In this document: positions 1-8,927 of the stretch, in pieces
Layout: every line of letters starts with the position of its first letter
Position numbering within the stretch: position 1 is the first letter of the stretch
Source: an uncultured Allomuricauda sp.
GTDB taxonomy: Bacteria; Bacteroidota; Bacteroidia; Flavobacteriales; Flavobacteriaceae
DNA length: 64,000 nt
Assembly: GCF_947258355.1 (NCBI RefSeq)
Contig: NZ_CAMYIC010000057.1
Coordinates: forward strand, 1-64,000
Reading direction: 5' to 3'
Made by a program: the position numbers and the translations under genes
Notes under the pieces: model-generated
Told to the model about the DNA's origin: nothing
The model's database searches: none
What the model saw: only the letters and a program-made list of their open reading frames with translations

Positions 1-79
1 CTTAACATTGTGTTTTTATGACAAATGTCAGTATCGAAAATTCAAATCCTTAAATTTGAGAAGATTACTAAAAAATAGC

Positions 80-2454
<2,375 letters not shown>

Positions 2455-2562
2455 CTAAATAGGATTCGTAATTCTAATTTAAATGCGCATATTTAAACGA
2501 TGAAAAATCACCGTTTAACAACATTTAACTACCCCTTAACAAGTTTAGCTTCTCGGGTTGCT

Positions 2563-2570
2563 TACTTTTG
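2563..2570 (+). promoter_or_regulatory. Promoter -7 box for the thioredoxin-fold lipoprotein gene
   Basis: TACTTTTG matches TAnnTTTG fully. It ends 8 nt before the ATG at 2579, so the transcript would start almost at that codon, or about 20 nt before the in-frame ATG at 2597. Confidence 0.55.
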
Positions 2571-2578
2571 AAAGTCAA

Positions 2579-3985
2579 ATGAATCGTTCCCAATTTATGG
2601 TAAGATTTTTACTCGGCCTCACCTTAACTTCTATCATTGTTTCTTGTTCTGGTTCCCCAGAAAACAATTCTGCAGTTTATTTTGGCGGGGAAATAGTAAA
2701 CCCCACAAGTGAATATGTGGTGCTTTACCATAACGACTCCTATGTTGATTCCGTAAAACTGGACGAGAACAACCATTTTGCTTTTAATCTTCCAGATATC
2801 GAAGATGGGCTTTATCACTTTGACCATACTCCAGAACTGCAATATGTGTACTTGACCAAAGGGGACAGTCTTTTGGCTCGTTTGAATACGGTCGAATTTG
2901 ATGAATCTTTGGTCTACTCTGGAAAAGGGAGTGAAATCAATAACTTTTTAATTGAAATTTTCTTGACCAATGAAAAGGAGGAATCTTTGATAAAGGAATA
3001 TTACAACCTTACCCCAGAAGCTTTTAGTGATAAAATAGATTCTTTGCACGCCGGTAAAGTTGCTTTATTAAATGAATTGAATACCGACAATCAATTTACC
3101 CCCAAGGCTTTTGCCATGGCAGAAGCTTCAATTGACTACAACACATATATAAACAAAGAAAAATATCCGTTTTACCATAAAAAAGAAACTGGTGAGGAAA
3201 CCATACATGAGCTCGGTGAAAATTTCTACGGATATCGAAAAGATATTGACTTCAACAATAAGGAGCTGACTTACTTTAGACCTTATTTTGATTTTATGAA
3301 GTGGCATTTCGGAAACATGTCCTATGTGACCTGCTTGGAAAATTGTTCCACCGACAAAAAGCCCGTCAGCGACCGTTTGCACTTTAACAAACATAAACTC
3401 GCATTAGTGGATAGCTTAGTCAAACAAACAGAACTTAGGGATATTCTATTCAGGAATGTTGCCATGGACTATCTACTCAGGGAACACAGGCCTAGCGAAG
3501 AAGCCACAGTTTTTATCGAAAAGTTCAAATCTCTCTCGACAAACCAAGAACACCAAGAAGAAATTGACCTTTTATATAACGGCATAAAAAACTTACAACC
3601 AAATACAACCGTTCCCAATATTGCAGTAAGAAATTTTGATGATAAAGAAATTTCGTTGAAAGATTTGGCGAACAACAAAAAAAACACCGTTTTTTATTTT
3701 TGGACAGCTGACCAAAAGCGGCATTTTAGAAATGTAAACAGTCACATCACAACACTGGAGAAAAAATATCCCCATTACAATTTTGTTGGTATTAATCTAA
3801 GGACCAATTTCACGCAGTGGAAAGATTTGATGGATGAATACAAATTGGACAAGAACAAGCAATTCTTTGGGGAGAATTTCAAAGAGCTGCAAATGGCCAT
3901 GATCATCGATGGTCTCAACAAATGTGTTATTGCAAAGGATACTGTAGTTGTTGATGGGTTTGCCAACCTTTATACTTCCTTGTAA
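2579..3985 (+). CDS. Lipoprotein with C-terminal thioredoxin-like fold lacking CxxC
   Basis: A 468-residue exported lipoprotein. The signal peptide ends in SIIVSC with Cys at residue 23. A beta-rich N-terminal part resembles the DUF4369-type domains found before TlpA folds in Bacteroidota. The thioredoxin-like region begins near residue 365 (TVFYFWTADQKRHF). The normal WCxxC site is replaced by WTADQK, so classical disulfide exchange is not possible. It is followed by a recognisable thioredoxin core (FVGINL). It sits alone between a divergent ABC-F gene and a terminator. The start could also be the ATG at 2597, which keeps the signal peptide. A binding or structural role at the periplasmic face is inferred. 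Confidence 0.7.
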   Translation: MNRSQFMVRFLLGLTLTSIIVSCSGSPENNSAVYFGGEIVNPTSEYVVLYHNDSYVDSVKLDENNHFAFNLPDIEDGLYHFDHTPELQYVYLTKGDSLLARLNTVEFDESLVYSGKGSEINNFLIEIFLTNEKEESLIKEYYNLTPEAFSDKIDSLHAGKVALLNELNTDNQFTPKAFAMAEASIDYNTYINKEKYPFYHKKETGEETIHELGENFYGYRKDIDFNNKELTYFRPYFDFMKWHFGNMSYVTCLENCSTDKKPVSDRLHFNKHKLALVDSLVKQTELRDILFRNVAMDYLLREHRPSEEATVFIEKFKSLSTNQEHQEEIDLLYNGIKNLQPNTTVPNIAVRNFDDKEISLKDLANNKKNTVFYFWTADQKRHFRNVNSHITTLEKKYPHYNFVGINLRTNFTQWKDLMDEYKLDKNKQFFGENFKELQMAMIIDGLNKCVIAKDTVVVDGFANLYTSL

Positions 3986-3987
3986 CA

Positions 3988-4019
3988 AAAAAGCCCCGAA
4001 TTCTAATTCAGGGCCTTTT
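3988..4019. terminator. Bidirectional terminator
   Basis: GCCCCGAATT and AATTCAGGGC form a stem with one mismatch. It is flanked by an A tract on the left and a T tract on the right, and sits between convergent genes, so it can serve both strands. Confidence 0.8.
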
Positions 4020-4042
4020 CAAAATTATATCAATTCTTTTCT

Positions 4043-4699
4043 TTAAGAATTTCCTTTTTTATAGTCTTCCAAGAATTTAGCCAATCCAATATCCGTTAGT
4101 GGGTGCTTTAATAGACCATCGATAGATGACAAAGGTCCTGTCATAACATCGGCACCTAATTTGGCACAATCAATCACGTGCATGGTGTGACGAATGGATG
4201 CAGCCAAGATTTCTGTTTCAAATCCGTAGTTATCGTAAATCAAACGGATTTCCGCTATCAGGTTTAGACCATCTGTGGAAATATCGTCCAATCTACCCAA
4301 AAAAGGAGAAACATAGGTTGCTCCCGCTTTTGCAGCCAATAGGGCCTGACCTGGGGAGAACACCAAAGTACAGTTGGTACGGATACCTTTATCGGAAAAA
4401 TATTTCAATGCTTTTACACCGTCCTTGATCATGGGAACTTTTACTACGATTTGCTCATGCAATTCAGCTAGCTCCTCACCTTCTTTGACCATTCCGTCGA
4501 AATCGGTAGCTACAACTTCAGCAGAGACATCTCCATCCACAATGTTGCAGATATCCACGTAGTGTTTTAAAATATTATCTTTTCCCGTAATACCCTCTTT
4601 CGCCATAAGGGAAGGATTGGTGGTCACTCCATCCAACACACCCAATTCCTGGGCTTCCTTTATTTGATCAAGGTTGGCAGTATCAATAAAAAACTTCAT
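4043..4699 (-). CDS. tal: Transaldolase, small (FSA/TalC-type) subfamily
   Basis: A 218-residue class I aldolase of the short transaldolase family, which moves a dihydroxyacetone unit between sugar phosphates in the non-oxidative pentose phosphate pathway. The Schiff-base lysine is K87 in VVKVPM. TTNPS (26-30) and [14 protein letters not shown] are further family motifs. The residue after SP in SPFLGR is Phe (133), as in true transaldolases, where fructose-6-phosphate aldolases carry Tyr, so transaldolase activity is favoured. Length is normal. The gene follows the SDR gene on the same strand with a 39-nt gap, but a shared transcript is not certain. Confidence 0.9.
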   Translation of the reverse strand: MKFFIDTANLDQIKEAQELGVLDGVTTNPSLMAKEGITGKDNILKHYVDICNIVDGDVSAEVVATDFDGMVKEGEELAELHEQIVVKVPMIKDGVKALKYFSDKGIRTNCTLVFSPGQALLAAKAGATYVSPFLGRLDDISTDGLNLIAEIRLIYDNYGFETEILAASIRHTMHVIDCAKLGADVMTGPLSSIDGLLKHPLTDIGLAKFLEDYKKGNS

Positions 4700-4738
4700 T
4701 TCTAAGTATTTATAATTGGTTCACTAATACCTGTAAAA

Positions 4739-5554
4739 TTACAACTTATAATGGTTGAGGAGCAATTTTTCGTAGACTTTGTCGGGTAAAATCTTCTTTA
4801 ACCTAAGGGAAAACTTTTGTAAAAATGCCCCCACGGGGTTATGTATCTTTGGGTTTTTCCGGTTGATGATTTTATATACGGCTTCGGCTACTTGAATCGG
4901 GTCTCCCCCGCCATCCACATCCTCATCGATTCCTTTAAGGGTTTTGCCATACTTTTCTTCGTAAGCAGAGCCCTTGATTACAGGAGAATGGTATCTGCCC
5001 GATGCTATATTGGTTGCAAAATCACCTGGAGCCACATTGGTGATTTTCACCCCAAAATCCTTGGTTTCCATGCGCAATGCCTCTGTGATTAGCCCCAAAG
5101 CACCTTTGGTGGCAGAATAGAATCCTCGGAAAGGCAATCCCATATACCCTGCAATGGATGTTATATTGATGATGATTCCCCCACCCTGCTTGCGCATTTG
5201 CGGCAAAACGGCCTTCATCACATGTATGGGACCATGAAAGTTGGTCTCGAATACATTAAGAATTTCTTCGTGAGGGGTCTCCTCAATGGGTCCTGTAATA
5301 CCCACGCCCGCATTGTTGATCAATATATCCAACCTATTTTCCTTGGAAATCAAATGGGAAACGGCTTTTTGAATGCTTTCCACATCCTTGACATCCAATT
5401 GAACAAGTTCGAATTCCTTAAAGTCGGGGTAGTTTTTAGGATTTCGTGTAGTACCATAAACGGTAAATCCTTTTTGGGTCAAGTATGTTCCGATAGATTT
5501 ACCAATACCTGAAGAACTGCCGGTGATCAGTACAACTTTTTTATCCATGGTCAT
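4739..5554 (-). CDS. SDR family NAD(P)-dependent oxidoreductase
   Basis: A classical short-chain dehydrogenase of 271 residues: nucleotide-binding TGSSSGIG near the N terminus, NNAG near residue 90, catalytic Ser in NITSIAG and YSATK (Tyr and Lys of the active site). The substrate cannot be told; the C-terminal extension (LRLKKILPDKVYEKLL) resembles SDRs annotated as acting on steroids or retinol but is not diagnostic. The open frame extends 9 codons upstream into the SRP RNA terminator, so the start is placed at ATG 5554, directly behind the U tract of that RNA. Read-through from the SRP RNA promoter is possible. Confidence 0.85.
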   Translation of the reverse strand: MTMDKKVVLITGSSSGIGKSIGTYLTQKGFTVYGTTRNPKNYPDFKEFELVQLDVKDVESIQKAVSHLISKENRLDILINNAGVGITGPIEETPHEEILNVFETNFHGPIHVMKAVLPQMRKQGGGIIINITSIAGYMGLPFRGFYSATKGALGLITEALRMETKDFGVKITNVAPGDFATNIASGRYHSPVIKGSAYEEKYGKTLKGIDEDVDGGGDPIQVAEAVYKIINRKNPKIHNPVGAFLQKFSLRLKKILPDKVYEKLLLNHYKL

Positions 5555-5576
5555 CTGATTTTTGGGTACAAAAAAA

Positions 5577-5670
5577 GGCAAGCTACCTACATCGCACCGC
5601 TACGACCACATACCCTTGCTGCGTTCCCGCCCTGGGGGATTCTGCAGGAGCTGGTCGTGTAGGACTTGCC
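5577..5670 (-). ncRNA. ffs: Signal recognition particle RNA (small bacterial type)
   Basis: The RNA of the signal recognition particle, which with Ffh targets nascent membrane proteins. About 94 nt on the minus strand. The ends close with GGCAAG at the 5' end and CTTGCC at the 3' end, then CTACA with TGTAG, then ACGACC with GGTCGT. The apical part carries the conserved CCCAGG, GGGAACGCAGCAAGGG and GGTGCGATGTAGGTAGC blocks of domain IV. A run of seven T follows the 3' end, and a full TATATTTG promoter box lies 6 nt upstream of the 5' end. It was found from sequence and folding by eye; a covariance-model search would settle it. Confidence 0.9.
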
Positions 5671-5676
5671 CGGCTG

Positions 5677-5684
5677 CAAATATA
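5677..5684 (-). promoter_or_regulatory. Promoter -7 box for SRP RNA
   Basis: The minus strand reads TATATTTG, a full consensus match, 6 nt before the predicted RNA 5' end at 5670. Confidence 0.7.
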
Positions 5685-5748
5685 CGACCTTTTAAATTTG
5701 TGGCAATCCCAATTCATTCTTAATTTCGGTGTTTTACGATAACAGTTT

Positions 5749-6813
5749 ATGAAACAAGCAATAAGAAACATGGGCAAACTTTTTTCCATAACAGGGGCAT
5801 TGCTCTTCTTTTTAGCATGCGGGGGAAGTGCAGACCCTGCCAAGCATTTTTCCATTCAACTGGAAAACAAATCCATACAGCAAAACGGGCAACTAGGTGT
5901 GGCACTCAAGAACAAAAAGGATATTGAAATTTCTGACCTGCACTATTATATAGATGGTGAGGAAATACCTGTTGAAAATGGCAAATTGACCTTGGACCTG
6001 CCTACCTTGGGCAACAAAACCCTGGTTGCAAAATTTAAAATTGAAGAACAGACCGTAGAGGTCGAGAAAGATTTTAGGTTATTGGCGGCCGCAGCCCCGG
6101 AGGTTTACACATATGAAATCATAAACAGTTATCCGCACGATACAGGAGCCTACACCCAGGGCTTAGAGTTTCACGAAGGCATTTTGTATGAAAGCACAGG
6201 AAAAAAAGGTGCTTCCACAGTAAGAAAAGTAAATTTTGAGACAGGGGAAGTTCTTCAGCAAATAGATATGGATGCTTCCATATTTGGGGAAGGCATCACC
6301 ATTATGGATGATAAACTTTACCAACTTACTTGGCAGAGCGGTTTAGGTTATGTATACGATATTTCCAATCTGGAAAAAATCAAAAACTTCACTTATGGAA
6401 AAAGTCGCGAAGGGTGGGGATTGTGTAACGATGGCGAAAAAATATTTAAAAGTGACGGTACCGAAAAAATATGGTTCCTTGAACCCGAAACCCTAGAGGA
6501 ACAAGGCCATATTGAAACAGCTACGAACAAGTCCATTTTTAACCGTGCCAACGAATTGGAATACGTGAATGGTAAAATCTATGCCAACGTTTACCAAAAG
6601 GAAAGCATGATGATCATTGATGCGACCTCTGGTGCTATTGAGGGGGTCATTAACTTTGGTGGACTCAAGAGCAAAGTAAAAAAAGGGCCTGAATGGGACG
6701 AAGGCAATTCCGTATTGAATGGAGTGGCCTACCATCCGGAACGGAAGACATTTTTTGTGACAGGCAAAAACTGGGACAAGTTGTTCGAAGTGGAAATCCG
6801 TAAAAAAGACTAA
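5749..6813 (+). CDS. Glutaminyl-peptide cyclotransferase, lipoprotein
   Basis: An enzyme of the beta-propeller glutamine cyclotransferase family (PF05096), which forms N-terminal pyroglutamate on peptides. The N-terminal signal ends in LFFLAC with Cys at residue 24, so it is likely an outer-membrane or periplasmic lipoprotein. Residues 25-110 form a beta-rich Ig-like extension. The catalytic propeller spans about 115-352, with the family signatures YTQGLEF, ESTGKKGAS, YQLTW, NELEYV and LNGVAYHP. A weak -7 box (TAATTTCG, 5721-5728) precedes it, divergent from the SRP RNA promoter. Its stop overlaps the next ATG (TAATG), so it is translationally coupled to the thioesterase gene. Confidence 0.9.
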   Translation: MKQAIRNMGKLFSITGALLFFLACGGSADPAKHFSIQLENKSIQQNGQLGVALKNKKDIEISDLHYYIDGEEIPVENGKLTLDLPTLGNKTLVAKFKIEEQTVEVEKDFRLLAAAAPEVYTYEIINSYPHDTGAYTQGLEFHEGILYESTGKKGASTVRKVNFETGEVLQQIDMDASIFGEGITIMDDKLYQLTWQSGLGYVYDISNLEKIKNFTYGKSREGWGLCNDGEKIFKSDGTEKIWFLEPETLEEQGHIETATNKSIFNRANELEYVNGKIYANVYQKESMMIIDATSGAIEGVINFGGLKSKVKKGPEWDEGNSVLNGVAYHPERKTFFVTGKNWDKLFEVEIRKKD

Positions 6814-7205
6814 TGAAAACATATACGGAGTCCTTTGATGTAATCCCAAATGACCTGGACGACCTCAACCACGTAAACAATATCAGATATGTGGAGTGGA
6901 TTCAAGATATTTCCAAAAAGCATTGGACGCATGTGACTACGGAAGAGATTCAAAATTCCATGATCTGGGTAGTCCGGAACCACAATATCACCTATCACAA
7001 ATCCGCCGTATTAGGCAACACCATACTGATCAAGACCTTTATAGCAAGTAACAAAGGGCCTATTTCCACACGAGTCGTGGAAATCAAAAACAAGGAAACA
7101 GATGAGCTTTTGGTAAAAGCGGTAACAGAATGGTGCTTATTGGATGCCAAAACCTTTAGACCCAAACGGGTTCCAGAAGAAATTGAGGCTCTTTTCATGG
7201 ACTAA
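6813..7205 (+). CDS. Hotdog-fold acyl-CoA thioesterase
   Basis: A 130-residue single-domain hotdog protein (4HBT/YbgC-like) likely to hydrolyse acyl-CoA or acyl-ACP thioesters in the cytosol. The signature DLNHVNNIRYVEWIQD (about residues 15-30) holds the conserved Asp and Asn-His region, although the active-site Asp sits in an unusual DDLNHVNN context. Length is normal. It is coupled by TAATG overlap to the cyclotransferase gene; the functional link is not obvious. The natural acyl substrate cannot be told from sequence. Confidence 0.8.
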   Translation: MKTYTESFDVIPNDLDDLNHVNNIRYVEWIQDISKKHWTHVTTEEIQNSMIWVVRNHNITYHKSAVLGNTILIKTFIASNKGPISTRVVEIKNKETDELLVKAVTEWCLLDAKTFRPKRVPEEIEALFMD

Positions 7206-7565
7206 AAACACAACAAATGTTATAAGATGCTGTATTTCATCGAAATATAGGCCAATAACTTAAAATCTATTACCCAAAATTTTGAAGCGGTTCCAACAAA
7301 TTGTAATATAGTACTGAACCAAATACGAACTAAACCTATTTGTTGAACCTCTTAAATACAACTTACACCCAATTTTATTTCAAAATTTTCCGGATTTCCG
7401 CTCTAAAAAATCAGAGGGTTTATTACAGTTATTCCCGTTTTAACGATTTTTTATGGAAAATTGTAGGAAAATAGCCCGTTTTAGGGAGAAATCCACAGTT
7501 TTTTTAAGGGAAAACTGCAATGAGTTTTTTTCGTGCGTTAGTAACTTGCAATCAGCAAATTGCAC
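7206..7565. other. 360-bp intergenic region with inverted repeats
   Basis: No convincing gene was found. An imperfect inverted repeat (GGTTCCAACAAAT at 7289-7301, ATTTGTTGAACC at 7338-7349) sits mid-spacer. A second hairpin, CAGTTTT (7496-7502) with AAAACTG (7511-7517), lies nearer the LytTR gene. The hexamer TGCAAT occurs at 7516-7521 and 7547-7552 and inverted at 7559-7564, right before the LytTR start. These could be control sites of the regulator gene. Confidence 0.5.
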
Positions 7566-8300
7566 ATGGAATACAGCTACAACATAATTGATTCGGATGC
7601 GACCTCAAAGCTTCAGTTACAGCTTTATTTAGAGGAGTACGAAGATTTGGTATGTGCAGGTGTGGATACCAATGCTTCGAGTGGACTCAATTCCATATTA
7701 AAATACAATCCAGACCTTGTCCTCATCAACCTTGGTGAAGATGGAATGGATTACTTCCATATGGTTACCGAACTCAACCAATATATGCAGACCCTTCCAT
7801 TGATCATTGGATATGCTAAAACCAAAAAGTACGCTTACAATGCCATTAAGAGCGGTTTTTTTGATTATTGGGTACTGCCGCACAACGAGTTCGATGTTCG
7901 CAAAACCATCCTTCGTTTAAGAAAGCTGCATCCAAAACAAGATACACCCTCCACCATTTGTTTAAAATCCTACAAGGATTACCGGTATTTGGACACCAAC
8001 AATATACTTTACCTCAAATCTGACAATAACACCACGGATTTCTTCATGAAGGATGGCAGTGTAATCAGTGCATTCAAGACCTTAAAGTCCTTTGAGCAAA
8101 AACTGCCCAAAAATTTTATACGGGTGCACCAAAGTTATATCCTTAATAGTAGGTACGTTTCGCGTATCAATTATGGTAAATCCATTTGCAGTCTAAAATA
8201 TGGAGAGGAAGAAGAGCTTCCGTTCTCCAAGACCTATAAGGATAAGATTGATAGTCTTAAGGAAATACTCTCCAAAACGTCCGCAAAAGCCTTTAATTAG
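7566..8300 (+). CDS. LytTR DNA-binding regulator with degenerate receiver
   Basis: A 244-residue cytosolic regulator: an N-terminal receiver-like domain (1-120) and a C-terminal LytTR DNA-binding domain (about 133-235, ending in RVHQSYILNSRYV and LPFSKTYKD). The receiver is non-canonical. The phosphoacceptor Asp is replaced by Asn55 (LVLINLG, normally LVFLDI), and the conserved Lys before Pro is Leu (YWVLPHN). Phosphorylation by a kinase is therefore unlikely, and activity is probably set by expression or ligand. An ATG at 7566 is used; a TTG two codons upstream is in frame. The gene precedes two small exported-protein genes and a kinase/regulator pair. Confidence 0.85.
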   Translation: MEYSYNIIDSDATSKLQLQLYLEEYEDLVCAGVDTNASSGLNSILKYNPDLVLINLGEDGMDYFHMVTELNQYMQTLPLIIGYAKTKKYAYNAIKSGFFDYWVLPHNEFDVRKTILRLRKLHPKQDTPSTICLKSYKDYRYLDTNNILYLKSDNNTTDFFMKDGSVISAFKTLKSFEQKLPKNFIRVHQSYILNSRYVSRINYGKSICSLKYGEEEELPFSKTYKDKIDSLKEILSKTSAKAFN

Positions 8301-8318
8301 TAAAATTCTTGCAGATTA

Positions 8319-8355
8319 CAGTAGAATTCTAACAGATTCCATAGGAATACTACTG
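8319..8355. other. Stem-loop after the LytTR gene
   Basis: CAGTAGAATTC (8319-8329) and GAATACTACTG (8345-8355) pair in 10 of 11 positions around a 15-nt loop, starting 18 nt after the LytTR stop. The following sequence is only mildly T-rich, so it may be a weak terminator, an mRNA-end hairpin or an operator. Confidence 0.45.
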
Positions 8356-8438
8356 CTCTTCCAAAAGTACCTTCATTGCTTAAAATGCCGCATACTTTAG
8401 CTGCATATACCTAATATTTACACCTAAAAACAAACATT

Positions 8439-8606
8439 ATGAAAAAAGTATTTAGCATTTTAGCATTGGCATTATTGACCGTTGGATTCTACTCTTGTGA
8501 AGCAGAAACAGATGTACAGGAAACCGAAGCCATGTTCGAGCAATTACAAATGGATAAGAATGCTACTGACAATGAAGATGTAGAGACTGATGACCGTGAT
8601 TCATAA
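8439..8606 (+). CDS. Small exported acidic protein, probable lipoprotein (55 aa)
   Basis: A very short gene. The first 20 residues form a signal peptide (MKKVFSILALALLTVG then FYSC), with a Cys placed as in Bacteroidota lipoproteins although the -3 residue is Phe rather than Leu. The remaining 35 residues are strongly acidic (NATDNEDVETDDRDS at the end), with no predicted fold. It lies between the LytTR gene and another small exported protein; a weak -7-like box TACTTTAG is at 8393-8400. I do not recognise a family. Position and composition would fit a secreted or surface peptide under LytTR control, which is inference. Confidence 0.6.
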   Translation: MKKVFSILALALLTVGFYSCEAETDVQETEAMFEQLQMDKNATDNEDVETDDRDS

Positions 8607-8629
8607 CCAGTCTATTTTCTTTTGGATTG

Positions 8630-8854
8630 ATGAAAACAATGCTACGGATGACTTTTTACTTGCCAGTTTTGTTTATTATGTTCTTAAACGTAACTGATAA
8701 AACGGCCATAAATAATCACAGCATCCAAACTGAGAAAAAAAGCATATCCACTATTGGCAAGAAGAATATTTTATCTCATCAAGTCCGTATTGGAATCGAA
8801 AATAAAATTCGGAAACGTTTAGCAAATAGTTTGAGCGATGAGCGTCAACTATAA
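8630..8854 (+). CDS. Small membrane or exported protein (74 aa), unknown
   Basis: The protein starts with a hydrophobic segment (MLRMTFYLPVLFIMFLNV) that could be a signal peptide or anchor, followed by about 50 basic, polar residues (KKSISTIGKK, ENKIRKRLANSLSDER). Start is taken at ATG 8630, 23 nt after the preceding small gene, so the two are probably co-transcribed and end at the terminator at 8873-8908. The acidic product upstream and the basic product here make a curious pair. No family is recognised; it is a plausible but unproven gene. Confidence 0.5.
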   Translation: MKTMLRMTFYLPVLFIMFLNVTDKTAINNHSIQTEKKSISTIGKKNILSHQVRIGIENKIRKRLANSLSDERQL

Positions 8855-8872
8855 TTAAACATGTATTTTGAT

Positions 8873-8908
8873 AAAAGCCCCAAAACTTAAACGATTTGGG
8901 GCTTTTTT
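8873..8908 (+). terminator. Rho-independent terminator
   Basis: GCCCCAAA (8877-8884) and TTTGGGGC (8895-8902) form a perfect 8-bp stem, followed by six T. It ends the small-protein unit and shows that the kinase gene downstream needs its own promoter. Confidence 0.85.
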
Positions 8909-8927
8909 GTTACCTTGGATTTATTTA

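Noticed and set aside
5583..5855. 90-residue open frame on the minus strand across the SRP RNA
   Set aside because: It overlaps the RNA gene and the promoter of the divergent gene; basic, low-complexity translation.
7453..7587. 44-codon open frame overlapping the LytTR start
   Set aside because: Out of frame with LytTR, no start context or conserved sequence; it lies over regulatory-looking repeats.
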